Shown: positions 9,430 through 17,615 of the stretch, piece after piece
Layout of the letters: the number at the start of each line of letters is the position of its first letter
Numbering within the stretch: position 1 is the first letter of the stretch
Assembly: GCF_029210375.1 (NCBI RefSeq)
Contig: NZ_JARGER010000008.1
Coordinates: 20,347-84,346 of the forward strand
Reading direction: 5' to 3'
DNA length: 64,000 bases
DNA from: Nocardioides sp. YIM 152315
GTDB taxonomy: Bacteria; Actinomycetota; Actinomycetes; Propionibacteriales; Nocardioidaceae
Program-made: the position numbers and the translations under genes
The notes under the pieces: model-generated
What the model saw: only the letters and a program-made list of their open reading frames with translations
What the model was told of the DNA's origin: nothing
Databases searched by the model: none

Positions 9430-10158
9430 TTCGCCGCTGGTCGCTGCCCTCGCAGGCTCGGGCAGCGGCGGCTCGATGAGCTCCCAGGGCAGCCGGGAGA
9501 GGCGTACGCCGGCCCGGCGCCGCTGCTGGGGCAGGAGGCAGCCGGTGATCCAGCGGCTCGAGGTCGACACCACGACGCGGCCCTCGTCGTTGGCGAGGAT
9601 CGCGTCGCTGCCGCCGAGCCCGCGCAGCACCATCGTCTCGAAGCCGGTGATCGGCACGTCGGCGCCGGCGACGCCGAGGAAGCGGCCCGCGACCTCGATC
9701 GGCATGGTCAGCGTCAGCAGGTAGCGATCGGTGCCGTGCACGTCGACGTAGGGGCCGACGACGTGGCGGGCGCGGGTCCGCCGCGGGACGGCGAACCAGT
9801 CGGCCGCCGTGTAGTCGTAGAAGCCGATGCTGTCGGGGTGGAGGTCGACCTCGAGGGGCACGGGTGCGTCCCTGCCCGGCGGCCGCTGCCACCACTCCAG
9901 GCGCAGCGGGTGACCGGGCAGCGTGCCGGGCTCGAGGATGATGCCGAGGCCCACCGCGAGCTGGTCGGCGGCCTCCAGGAGCTCGACGAAGGCCGGCGCG
10001 AGACCGCTGACGTCCGCGTCGTCGAACGGGCGCCCCGTGTCGACGGCGGCGGCATGACGGTCGAGGGTGAGTCGCCGTACCTCCGCGACCGTCGCGAAGA
10101 CACCCTCGGCCGCGGCGCAGATCACCGTGGCCGGGTCAGCGGCGTGGGTGGTGGTCAT
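9424..10158 (-). CDS. Cache-domain sensor-like protein
   Basis: A 244-residue protein without a signal peptide or membrane segment. Its centre (about residues 95-195) looks like a Cache small-molecule-binding domain: SIGFYDYTAADWFAVPRR, then VVGPYVDVHGTDRYLLTLTM, then GRFLGVAGADVPI and the IVANDEGRVVVSTSSRW-type end. Such soluble Cache proteins often sit beside FCD/GntR regulators and acid-utilisation operons in actinobacteria. That context, rather than its own sequence, suggests it senses or binds the substrate of the operon at 11,096-16,878. The start ATG has a GGAGG ribosome site and overlaps the end of the GntR gene by 23 bp, so the two are translationally linked. Confidence 0.65.
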   Translation of the reverse strand: MTTTHAADPATVICAAAEGVFATVAEVRRLTLDRHAAAVDTGRPFDDADVSGLAPAFVELLEAADQLAVGLGIILEPGTLPGHPLRLEWWQRPPGRDAPVPLEVDLHPDSIGFYDYTAADWFAVPRRTRARHVVGPYVDVHGTDRYLLTLTMPIEVAGRFLGVAGADVPITGFETMVLRGLGGSDAILANDEGRVVVSTSSRWITGCLLPQQRRRAGVRLSRLPWELIEPPLPEPARAATSGEG

Positions 10159-10918
10159 CCGGTCCTCCCTCCCGGTCGCGCGACCGGGTCGTGGCGATGT
10201 GCTCCTCGATGAGCCGCCGGGTGTCCCCGTCGACCTGCTCCTCGGTCAGCCGCCGGGCCAGATCGCCGTCGTGGCGGGCGACGGCCTCGACGACGGCCGC
10301 GCGCTCGCCCGCGACGGCCGCCGCCGAGCGGTCGGGCTGCAGCCGCCACATCACCTGGGCCAGGTCGCCCTGGATCTCGATCTCGAGCCGGGTGAGCCGG
10401 GCCGACTGCGCCGCGGCGGCCATCTCGATGTAGAAGCGGCCCTCGAGCCGGTGCAGCTCGGTGGCGTCGCGGGCGCCCGACATCCGGGAGACCAGGTCGC
10501 GCAGCCTGGCCAGCTCCGTCGGCGAGGCCCGCTCGGCCGCCTTGTGCGCGGCGGACCCGGCCACCATCGCGTGCATGTCCCCGATCTCGCGCAGGTCGCT
10601 CACGCCCACCTCGGCGAGCCGGTCGTGGGAGAGGCGCGCCAGTGCCGCCGGCGACATCCGCACGAAGCTCCCGCCACCGCGACCGCGCCGGGTCTCCACG
10701 AGCCCGCGGGAACGCAGGTCGGCCAGGGCGTCGCGCAGGGTGAGCGTCGAGACGTTGAGCGTCGCCGCGAGCTGCGACTCGGAGGGCAACTGCTCACCGT
10801 CCTCGATGAGCCCGAGGGCGATCGCACTGCCGAGCCGGCGAGCGACCGCCTCGCTCCGGCCACCCCCCTCGAGCGGGGTGAGGAGCGCGTCGCGCGCGTC
10901 ACCCGACAGCAGTCGCAC
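10136..10918 (-). CDS. GntR/FadR-type (FCD) transcriptional regulator
   Basis: About 260 residues. The N-terminal winged helix contains RLGSAIALGLIEDGEQLPSE, SQLAATLNVSTLTLRDALAD and LVETRRGRGGGSFV, which is the GntR signature. The C-terminal all-helical part (about residues 100-250), with RLEGRFYIEMAAAAQSARL and ERAAVVEAVARHDGDLARRL, matches an FCD ligand-binding domain. The GTG at 10,918 is preceded by AGGAGG; an ATG at 11,008 would add 30 residues of low-complexity sequence. It is transcribed away from the hydroxyacid-type operon starting at 11,096. It probably controls that operon, perhaps in response to a carboxylate, with the Cache protein downstream. Confidence 0.82.
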   Translation of the reverse strand: MRLLSGDARDALLTPLEGGGRSEAVARRLGSAIALGLIEDGEQLPSESQLAATLNVSTLTLRDALADLRSRGLVETRRGRGGGSFVRMSPAALARLSHDRLAEVGVSDLREIGDMHAMVAGSAAHKAAERASPTELARLRDLVSRMSGARDATELHRLEGRFYIEMAAAAQSARLTRLEIEIQGDLAQVMWRLQPDRSAAAVAGERAAVVEAVARHDGDLARRLTEEQVDGDTRRLIEEHIATTRSRDREGGPDDHHPRR

Positions 10919-11043
10919 CGCGCCTCCTCCCGTCGAGCCGCCCAACCGCGGCCCGCGGCCCGATCGTATGTCCGGACCACCCCCGATTCCGGGGTTGTCA
11001 GTAAACATTCAGTCCCATAGGTTTATCCACCAGCTGAGGTGAC

Positions 11044-11076
11044 CTGACTCACATCTGACTCACATCTGACTCGCAC
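11044..11076. promoter_or_regulatory. Tandem 11-bp repeats upstream of the Fe-S/FAD operon
   Basis: Two exact copies of CTGACTCACAT (11,044-11,054 and 11,055-11,065) are followed by a third, degenerate copy, CTGACTCGCAC (11,066-11,076). The period of 11 bp is about one DNA turn, so all copies present the same face. They lie between the divergent GntR gene and the ATG at 11,096, where an operator is expected. They do not match the classic FadR-type TGGT-N-ACCA operator, so the protein that binds them is uncertain. Confidence 0.55.
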
Positions 11077-11095
11077 CGAGAGGCGGGAGCTGCCG

Positions 11096-12490
11096 ATGAC
11101 GCAGACGGACAGGGGAGAGGGAGGCGGCGCCGACGCACTGTCGTCGCCGTTCACGCCGGGGATGCGTGACAACCCCGCGGAGCTCGGGGAGTACGTCGAC
11201 GGGATCGTCGGCCGGCCGCTGCCCGTGGTCGACGGGGCGCCGGTCGGGGACCCGGGGCCGAGCCCCGAGCAGGAGTTCGCCACGGAGTGGCGCAACGCGG
11301 CGTACAACTGCTTCTCGTCGGGCCACAAGTTCTGCCGCGAGGTCTGTCCGGTCATGCAGGTGACCCGCAACGAGTCGTGGACGCCGACCGCCTTCCACGC
11401 CAACGTGGTCGCGATGGAGAAGGGCGACCTCTCGGTCGAGGACGTCGCCGCGGACTACGTGAACTGCACCCAGTGCGGAGCCTGCGAGCTGCGCTGCCCC
11501 AACACGCTCTTCACCGGCGACTTCTACCGCTTCCGCACCCGCACCGTCGACGTGGTCAAGGCCGTGCGCGCCCTCGCCGTCGACCAGGGCGTCCACCAGG
11601 AGGGCTGGCGCACCTGGAACGCCCGCACCGACGAGCGCACCCACGAGCCGGTGCTCGGCGACACCCCGGTCAGCCAGGAGCACGTGCGTGACTGGAGCGA
11701 GGGTCTCGACCTGCCGCTCGGCGGCGAGACCGTGCTCTTCGTCGACTGCGAGGCCGCGTTCTACCGCACGTCGGTGCCCCGCGCGGTCGCGCAGATCCTC
11801 CGGCTGGCGGACTACGACTTCGGGCTGATGGGCGAGCAGTGGTGCTGCGGCGGGCCCGCGGCCGAGATGGGCTACGTCGACCAGGCCAAGCGGTTCGCAC
11901 GACACAACCTCGACAACTGGCGCTCGACCGGCACGAAGCGCGTGCTGGTGCTCGACCCGCACGACTACATCTCGTTCACCGAGGACTACCCGCGCTACTT
12001 CGGCGACGAGTACGCCGACATCGAGGTCGTGCTGGTCGTCGAGCTCTTCGCCCAGCTGATCCGGGAGGGCCGGCTCACCCCGTCGGTCCCCGTGGAGCGC
12101 ACGATCACCTACCACGACCCCTGTCGGCTCAACAAGCGCAAGGGCATCTGGAAGGAGCCGCGCGAGATCCTCCGCGCGATCCCGGGCCTGACCTTCAACG
12201 ACGTCGACCGGGTCACCCAGTGGTCCTACTGCTCCGGGGGAGGGGGCGGGCTGCCCGTCGAGAAGCCCGAGCTCACCGCCGCGATCTCCGAGCGTCGGTT
12301 GGAGAAGGCGGCCGCGCTCGAGGTCGACACCCTGGTCAGCGCGTGCCCCTGGTCGGAGCGGCCGCTCTCCGAGGCTGGAGCGGGACAGGACATCGACGTG
12401 GTCGACATCCACGAGCTGCTGGCGCAGAGCCTCGGCGTCGAGGTCGGGGGCACCACGCGGGGCCCGTCGACGGGGGAGGGTGCGGCGTGA
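11096..12490 (+). CDS. (Fe-S)-binding oxidoreductase subunit, GlcF/HdrD-like
   Basis: A 464-residue iron-sulfur protein that should pass electrons from the adjacent FAD oxidase to the quinone pool or another carrier. A ferredoxin-type cluster motif, NCTQCGACELRCP, is at about residues 122-134, and further cysteines are in NCFSSGHKFCREVCPV (about 70-85). Two CCG-type heterodisulfide-reductase motifs follow: WCCGGPAAEMGYVDQ (about 249) with ITYHDPCRLNKRKG, and WSYCSGGGGGLPVEKP with SACPWSERPL. This architecture is that of the GlcF, LldE and HdrD families. The stop overlaps the next gene as GTGA. It is the first gene of a five-gene block that runs to 16,878 with 4-base overlaps. Confidence 0.85.
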   Translation: MTQTDRGEGGGADALSSPFTPGMRDNPAELGEYVDGIVGRPLPVVDGAPVGDPGPSPEQEFATEWRNAAYNCFSSGHKFCREVCPVMQVTRNESWTPTAFHANVVAMEKGDLSVEDVAADYVNCTQCGACELRCPNTLFTGDFYRFRTRTVDVVKAVRALAVDQGVHQEGWRTWNARTDERTHEPVLGDTPVSQEHVRDWSEGLDLPLGGETVLFVDCEAAFYRTSVPRAVAQILRLADYDFGLMGEQWCCGGPAAEMGYVDQAKRFARHNLDNWRSTGTKRVLVLDPHDYISFTEDYPRYFGDEYADIEVVLVVELFAQLIREGRLTPSVPVERTITYHDPCRLNKRKGIWKEPREILRAIPGLTFNDVDRVTQWSYCSGGGGGLPVEKPELTAAISERRLEKAAALEVDTLVSACPWSERPLSEAGAGQDIDVVDIHELLAQSLGVEVGGTTRGPSTGEGAA

Positions 12491-13998
12491 CCCTCCAGGC
12501 CGAGCGCGTCGACGAGGTCGTGGCCGCGCTGCGCTCCGTGCTCGCCGACGACCAGATCCTGACCTCGAAGGCCGACCGCTTCAACCGGGCCCGTGTCCCC
12601 GCGCCGTTCCCGGTGCACCGGTGGGCCGAGCGGCTCCCCGACCTGGCGGTGCTGCCCACCAGCACCGCGCAGGTCTCCGGCGTGCTGCGCATCGCCAACG
12701 AGCTGCGGATCCCGGTCGTGCCGCGGGACGGCGGCACCGGACTCACCGACGGCGCGGTGCCATTGCGCGGGGGGATCGTGCTCGACGTCAAGCGGATGAA
12801 CCAGGTCAAGGAGCTCGATCTCGACAACCGCACTGTCACGGTCGGCACCGGCATCAACATGCTCAAGCTCAACGAGGAGCTCGCGCCGCACGGACTGTTC
12901 TATCCCGACGACCCCGCGTCGTACCCCTGCTCCCTGGTCGGCGGCCGCATCGGCACCAGCGGGTGGTCGCTGATCGGCTCGCGCTACGGCCACACCCGCG
13001 ACCTGGTGCTGAGCTTCGACCACGTGCTGCCGACCGGGGAGGTGCTGCACGTCGGTGACGGCATCGGCCACAAGATCAGCAAGTCCTCGAGCGGCTACCA
13101 GCTCAAGCACCTGTTCATGGGCCACCAGGGCACGCTGGGCGTCGCCACCGAGGCCACGCTCAAGCTCTACCCCAAGCCGGAGGCGGAGCTCTCGCCGTTC
13201 TGGGCCTTCGACGACTACGACGACGCCTACCGGTGCGTCGGCGCGCTTGCCCGGGCGGGCGTCGCCACGTTCGCCGGTGCCGTGCTCTTCGACGAGTGGA
13301 AGGTGGCCTACCTCCGTCGCGACGACGAGGCCTACATCCCCCAGCCCGGCGACGTGCGCGCCCTGGTCTGCGCCGTGATGTACGGCTACGAGGACGAGGT
13401 ACGGCCGGCCGGCCGGAGGCTCTTCCGGATCGCGAAGGAGCACGGCGCCCGCTACCTGGGCGACGAGATCTCCGAGGGCGACTGGGCCGCGCGCCACGAC
13501 CGCTACGCCACCCCGCTGCACGGCCGCACCAAGGACGGCCAGGTGGTGCCGATGAGCTGGCACTGCGAGGACGCGGCGATCAACTACACCCACCTCCCGG
13601 CCGTCTCGAAGGCGTGGCACGAGATCGTCGCCGACCTGCGTCGCAAGACCGACGTGTTCGACGACTGGGGCATGTTCGCCTACACCTCGGCCGACACCGG
13701 CGTCGACTACCTCACCGAGATCGACGTCGGCATCTGGGAGCAGCAGCTCGACGACCGGGCGTGGGACCTGTGGGTCCGGGCCAAGCGCGACATCGCCGCG
13801 GTCGCCCTCGCCCACCGCGGCTCCATCAGCGCGTGCCACGGCTCGTGTCGGGCCGGTGAGGTCGACCTCGTCCCCGACGAGCTCGGCCGCGGATTCGACG
13901 TGATGCTCGACCTCAAGCGCACCCTCGACCCCCACAACATCATGAACCCCGGCAAGTACCTCCTCGACCGGGCCTTCGAGACAGGAGACCGGCCATGA
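12487..13998 (+). CDS. FAD-binding oxidase (GlcD/D-lactate dehydrogenase-like)
   Basis: A 503-residue VAO/PCMH-type flavoenzyme. The FAD-binding domain contains VLPTSTAQVSGVLRIANE, VVPRDGGTGLTDGAVPLRGG and YPDDPASYPCSLVGGRIGTS, and MGHQGTLGVATEATLKLYP is the usual second FAD contact. The C-terminus LDLKRTLDPHNIMNPGKYL is the hallmark end of GlcD/LldD2/D-2-hydroxyacid dehydrogenases. The likely reaction is oxidation of a 2-hydroxyacid to the 2-oxoacid with electrons leaving through the Fe-S partner encoded just upstream. The start is the GTG in GTGA at the previous stop. The exact acid is not predictable from sequence. Confidence 0.87.
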   Translation: MTLQAERVDEVVAALRSVLADDQILTSKADRFNRARVPAPFPVHRWAERLPDLAVLPTSTAQVSGVLRIANELRIPVVPRDGGTGLTDGAVPLRGGIVLDVKRMNQVKELDLDNRTVTVGTGINMLKLNEELAPHGLFYPDDPASYPCSLVGGRIGTSGWSLIGSRYGHTRDLVLSFDHVLPTGEVLHVGDGIGHKISKSSSGYQLKHLFMGHQGTLGVATEATLKLYPKPEAELSPFWAFDDYDDAYRCVGALARAGVATFAGAVLFDEWKVAYLRRDDEAYIPQPGDVRALVCAVMYGYEDEVRPAGRRLFRIAKEHGARYLGDEISEGDWAARHDRYATPLHGRTKDGQVVPMSWHCEDAAINYTHLPAVSKAWHEIVADLRRKTDVFDDWGMFAYTSADTGVDYLTEIDVGIWEQQLDDRAWDLWVRAKRDIAAVALAHRGSISACHGSCRAGEVDLVPDELGRGFDVMLDLKRTLDPHNIMNPGKYLLDRAFETGDRP

Positions 13999-14288
13999 AC
14001 GCTGGGTCCGACGGCAGATCGATCGGCTACCGCTACGCCGAGCAGCACGACCCACCCGACCCGGTCCGGGTCTCGGACGTCGCGGTGACGACCTTCGAGC
14101 ACGTCTTCGAGGTCGACCCGCGCCTGATGGAGCGGTGGGTGCTCCAGCAGCAGTTCCCCAACTGGGACAGCCTCCGCATCATGAACAGCCGGCACGACCA
14201 CCTCGACTGGATGCACCGCCACTTCGCCCACAGGGTCGTCGTCGGCTCCGAGCTGCTGGCCGAGGTCGAGCAGGAGGGACGGGGATGA
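13995..14288 (+). CDS. Small protein of unknown function in the hydroxyacid operon
   Basis: A 97-residue soluble protein, coupled to both neighbours by ATGA overlaps. It is rich in aromatic residues, His and charge, with segments VFEVDPRLMERWVLQQQFP and SRHDHLDWMHRHFAHRVVVG. It has no signal peptide, membrane helix or cysteine, and I do not recognise the family. Tight overlap with the FAD oxidase and the permease suggests a dedicated accessory role in the same pathway. The four His residues within 15 positions could bind metal or cofactor, but that is a guess. Confidence 0.7.
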   Translation: MNAGSDGRSIGYRYAEQHDPPDPVRVSDVAVTTFEHVFEVDPRLMERWVLQQQFPNWDSLRIMNSRHDHLDWMHRHFAHRVVVGSELLAEVEQEGRG

Positions 14289-15832
14289 GCCACTCGCTCC
14301 GCGACGACCCCGGGTCGCACCACCACCACGAGCACGACGCGGACGCCGCCACGCTGGCATCACTGGGCTACACCTCCGAGTTCAAGCGGGAGATGAGCCC
14401 CTGGGCCAACTTCGCGCTGGGCTTCACCTACCTGTCGCCGGTGGTCGGCATCTACACGCTCTTCGCGGTCGGCCTGATCACCGGTGGGCCGGCGATGATC
14501 TGGTGGCTGGTCATCGTCGGCGTGGGCCAGCTGCTCGTCGCGCTGGTCTTCGGCGAGATCGTCTCCCAGTACCCCGTGGCCGGCGGGGTCTACCCGTGGG
14601 CCCGACGGCTCTGGGGTCGCAAGTGGGCGTGGATGACCGGATGGATCTACCTGGTCGCCCTGCTCACCACGATCGCGGGCGTGGTCTACGGGTCCGGGCC
14701 GTTCCTGGCCCAGCTGCTCGGCTTCACCGCCGGCACCCGCTCGACGATCACGTGCGCGCTGATCCTGCTCGCGGTGGCGCTGGTCATCAACCTCATGGGC
14801 ACCCGCTGGCTGGCGATGGCGGCGATCATCGGCTTCAGCGCGGAGCTGCTCGGCGCACTCGCGGTCGGGGCGTGGCTGCTGCTGACCGAGCGGCACCAGA
14901 ACCTGTCGGTCATCTTCGACACCGAGGGCGTGGTCGGCCACAGCGGCGGCTACCTCTCGGCGTTCCTCGCCGCCGCCCTCATCGGCATCTACCAGTACTA
15001 CGGCTTCGAGGCGTGCGGCGACGTCGCCGAGGAGGTGCCGGACCCGACGCGCCAGATCCCGAAGGCGATGCGGATGACGATCTACGTCGGCGGCGCCGCG
15101 GCGATCTTCGTGTGCCTGTCACTCCTGCTCGCGGTCCAGGACTACGCCGCGGTCATCGACGGCACCGACGCCGACCCGGTCACCACGGTGCTGCACGACG
15201 CGTTCGGCGAGGGCGGCACGAAGGTCGTCCTCGCGGTCGTGATGATCTCGTTCCTCTCCTGCGCGCTCAGCCTGATGGCGGCGGCGAGCCGGTTGATGTA
15301 CTCCTATGCCCGCGACGACATGATCTTCGGGTCGCGGCTCTTCCGGACGTTCCTGCCGCAACGCCACGTGCCGCCGTACGCGATGCTGGTGGCCGCGCTG
15401 GTGCCGGCGGTGATCGTGCTCGGCTCCGTGGCCTCGACGAAGGCGCTGACGTCGATCATCTCCTTCGCCACGCTGGGCATCTACCTCGGCTTCCACATGG
15501 TCACGATCGCCGCGCTGCGGGCGCGGCTGAGGGGCTGGGTGCCGCGCGGGAACTTCACGCTCGGCCGCTGGGGGCTGCTCGTCAACGTCGCGGCGGTGAC
15601 CTACGGCGTGCTCGCGATGGTCAACATGGCGTGGCCGCGCACGCCCGACCTGCCGTGGTACGACAACTGGCTCGTCGCGCTCTCCGCAGCCGTGGGTGCG
15701 GGCATCGGTCTCGTCTACATGGTCGTCGTCCGGCCCTACGAGCGCAGCGATGCCATCTCGGGAGACGCGATCTCGGACGGTGGCCGGCAGTCGGCGACCG
15801 AACCACTCCATCGAGAAGGGTCGAACCCATGA
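14285..15832 (+). CDS. APC-superfamily amino-acid/organic-acid permease
   Basis: A 515-residue integral membrane transporter with about 12 hydrophobic segments. The first helix pair carries NFALGFTYLSPVVGIYTLFA, matching the TM1 region of APC permeases (amino-acid transporter family), and GEIVSQYPVAGGVYPWARRL is the conserved TM2-TM3 signature. EACGDVAEEVPDPTRQIPKA is the usual loop after TM6. A soluble N-terminal stretch with HHHHEH precedes TM1. It presumably imports the substrate for the Fe-S/FAD pair. The start ATG at 14,285 overlaps the 97-residue gene's stop; a longer frame from 14,135 overlaps that gene and is rejected. Confidence 0.85.
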   Translation: MSHSLRDDPGSHHHHEHDADAATLASLGYTSEFKREMSPWANFALGFTYLSPVVGIYTLFAVGLITGGPAMIWWLVIVGVGQLLVALVFGEIVSQYPVAGGVYPWARRLWGRKWAWMTGWIYLVALLTTIAGVVYGSGPFLAQLLGFTAGTRSTITCALILLAVALVINLMGTRWLAMAAIIGFSAELLGALAVGAWLLLTERHQNLSVIFDTEGVVGHSGGYLSAFLAAALIGIYQYYGFEACGDVAEEVPDPTRQIPKAMRMTIYVGGAAAIFVCLSLLLAVQDYAAVIDGTDADPVTTVLHDAFGEGGTKVVLAVVMISFLSCALSLMAAASRLMYSYARDDMIFGSRLFRTFLPQRHVPPYAMLVAALVPAVIVLGSVASTKALTSIISFATLGIYLGFHMVTIAALRARLRGWVPRGNFTLGRWGLLVNVAAVTYGVLAMVNMAWPRTPDLPWYDNWLVALSAAVGAGIGLVYMVVVRPYERSDAISGDAISDGGRQSATEPLHREGSNP

Positions 15833-16878
15833 GATTCAGCTACGCGATGCTCCCGGACTACCCGTTGAGTGAGTCCCTGGCATCGATCAAGAAGGCCGAC
15901 GAGCTCGGATTCCACGCGGTGTACGCCGCCGACGAGACGTGGCACAAGGACCTGTGGCTGCTGTTCGCGGCGGCGGCCGCCTCGACGAGCCGCATCCGTC
16001 TCGGCCCGAGCATCTCGGGCGTGTGCCTGCGCGAGCCGACGCTGATCGCGCAGGCGGCGGCGACCCTCGACGAGCTGACCGGCGGCCGCGCGGAGGTGGC
16101 GGTCTCCAGCGGCAACTTCGGGCTGCTCGCGCAGTACAAGATCGACTGGGCGACGACGAAGCCGCTCTCCCGGGTCAAGGAGTCGGTGCAGGTGATCCGC
16201 ACGCTGCTCGACGACGGCGTGATCACCTTCGACGGCGAGTTCTTCAAGTACGACGGGCTGTTCACGTTCGCGCGGCCGGTGCAGGATCACCTGCCGGTCA
16301 AGATGGGCGCGATGCGCGGCCCGAAGTCGTTCGAGGCCGCGGCCGAGTTCTCCGACGGCTGCCACCACGCGCTCAGCTACACCCGCGAGGCCTACGACTA
16401 CATGATGGAGCACTGCGCCATCGGCGCGCAGCGGGCCGGCAAGGACGTCCAGGACCTCGACATGGGGTCGTGGGTGGTGTTCTCGGTCGCCGAGGACTCC
16501 GCGATCGCCAAGGACGCGGCCCGCAGCATGGTCGGCCTCTACGCCTCGTCGATGCCGGCGGAGCAGCTGCGCCGCAACGGCGTGGAGCCCGAGGAGGTCG
16601 CACCCGTCATCGCGGCCATCGGCGCCGGCGACATGGCGAAGGGCATCGAGCTGACCACCCCCGACCTCGCCGAGCGCCTCTCGATCGCGGGTACGCCGGA
16701 GGAGGTCACCGCCCGGATCAAGGACCAGATCGAGCCGTCTGGCGTCAACCACATGATCCTCGCGATCACCGACGCGGCCCTGGTCAAGGCGCTGATGGGC
16801 CGCGAGCTCGAGGGCGTGCCCGACATCAACTCCCAGCTGCAGCTGGTCCACGACCGGGTGATGCCGTCGTTCACCTGA
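15829..16878 (+). CDS. LLM-class (luciferase-like) flavin/F420-dependent oxidoreductase
   Basis: A 349-residue TIM-barrel oxidoreductase of the bacterial luciferase superfamily. The N-terminus FSYAMLPDYPLSESLASIKK leads into ADELGFHAVYAADETWHKD, and SRIRLGPSISGVCLREP and TLDELTGGRAEVAVSSGN are standard family blocks. The C-terminal IAGTPEEVTARI motif is typical of F420-dependent reductases such as the methylene-tetrahydromethanopterin reductase-like group. It overlaps the permease stop as ATGA and closes the operon. Its substrate and cofactor (F420 or FMN) cannot be settled here. It meets deoD tail to tail with an 8-bp overlap. Confidence 0.82.
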   Translation: MRFSYAMLPDYPLSESLASIKKADELGFHAVYAADETWHKDLWLLFAAAAASTSRIRLGPSISGVCLREPTLIAQAAATLDELTGGRAEVAVSSGNFGLLAQYKIDWATTKPLSRVKESVQVIRTLLDDGVITFDGEFFKYDGLFTFARPVQDHLPVKMGAMRGPKSFEAAAEFSDGCHHALSYTREAYDYMMEHCAIGAQRAGKDVQDLDMGSWVVFSVAEDSAIAKDAARSMVGLYASSMPAEQLRRNGVEPEEVAPVIAAIGAGDMAKGIELTTPDLAERLSIAGTPEEVTARIKDQIEPSGVNHMILAITDAALVKALMGRELEGVPDINSQLQLVHDRVMPSFT

Positions 16879-17590
16879 CCGTGCCGGCCCCCGCGCTCAG
16901 CGCGATCTCGACCATCGCGCCGAAGGTCCGCTCGCGCTCCTGCGACGTCGTCTCCTCGCCGGTGACGAGGTGGTCGCTGACCGTGCAGATGGCGAGCGCG
17001 CGGCGGTCGAACTTCGCGGCGAGCGTGTAGAGGGCGCTGGCCTCCATCTCGACCGCCAGCACGCCGTACTCGACCATCCGGGCGGCGTGCTCGGGTCGCG
17101 CCGGGTAGAAGGAGTCGCTGCTGTAGAGGAGCCCGACGTGCACGGCCTCGTCGAGGGCGGCCGCGGTGGCGGCGTCGTGGGCGGCGCGGAGCAGGCCGAA
17201 GTCGGCGACGGGTGCGTAGTCGAGGCCGTCGAAGCGGATCCGGTTCATCGACGAGTCGGTGCACGCGCCGGAGCCGATGACGATGTCGCGGACGGCGAGC
17301 CTCTCGGTCATCGCGCCGCAGGACCCCACCCGGATGACCGACTGCACGTCGTACTCGGTGAAGAGCTCGTTGGCGTAGATCGCCAGCGACGGCTGGCCCA
17401 TGCCGGAGCCCTGCACCGAGACGCGGTGGCCGCGCCAGGTGCCGGTGTAGCCGTACATCCCACGCACCTCGGTGTAGCACCGGGCGTCCTCGAGGAACGT
17501 CTGCGCGATCCACTTCGCCCGCAGGGGATCCCCGGGCATGAGGACGAGGGGCGCGATGTCGCCGGCCTGGGCGCCGATGTGGGTGCTCAC
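16871..17590 (-). CDS. deoD: Purine-nucleoside phosphorylase, DeoD type
   Basis: A 239-residue hexameric-type purine nucleoside phosphorylase, which splits purine ribo- and deoxyribonucleosides with phosphate in salvage. The family blocks LVLMPGDPLRAK, GSGMGQPSLAIYANEL, VIRVGSCGAM, VEMEASALYTLA and TVSDHLVTGE are all visible, and the length matches E. coli DeoD. A GTG start at 17,590 is used; TAGTCT lies 8 nt upstream on this strand with no ribosome site, so the transcript may be leaderless. Only 25 bp separate it from the divergent nudC start. Confidence 0.93.
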   Translation of the reverse strand: MSTHIGAQAGDIAPLVLMPGDPLRAKWIAQTFLEDARCYTEVRGMYGYTGTWRGHRVSVQGSGMGQPSLAIYANELFTEYDVQSVIRVGSCGAMTERLAVRDIVIGSGACTDSSMNRIRFDGLDYAPVADFGLLRAAHDAATAAALDEAVHVGLLYSSDSFYPARPEHAARMVEYGVLAVEMEASALYTLAAKFDRRALAICTVSDHLVTGEETTSQERERTFGAMVEIALSAGAGTVR

Positions 17591-17615
17591 GGTGGTGGAG
17601 ACTAGCGTCGCCGGC

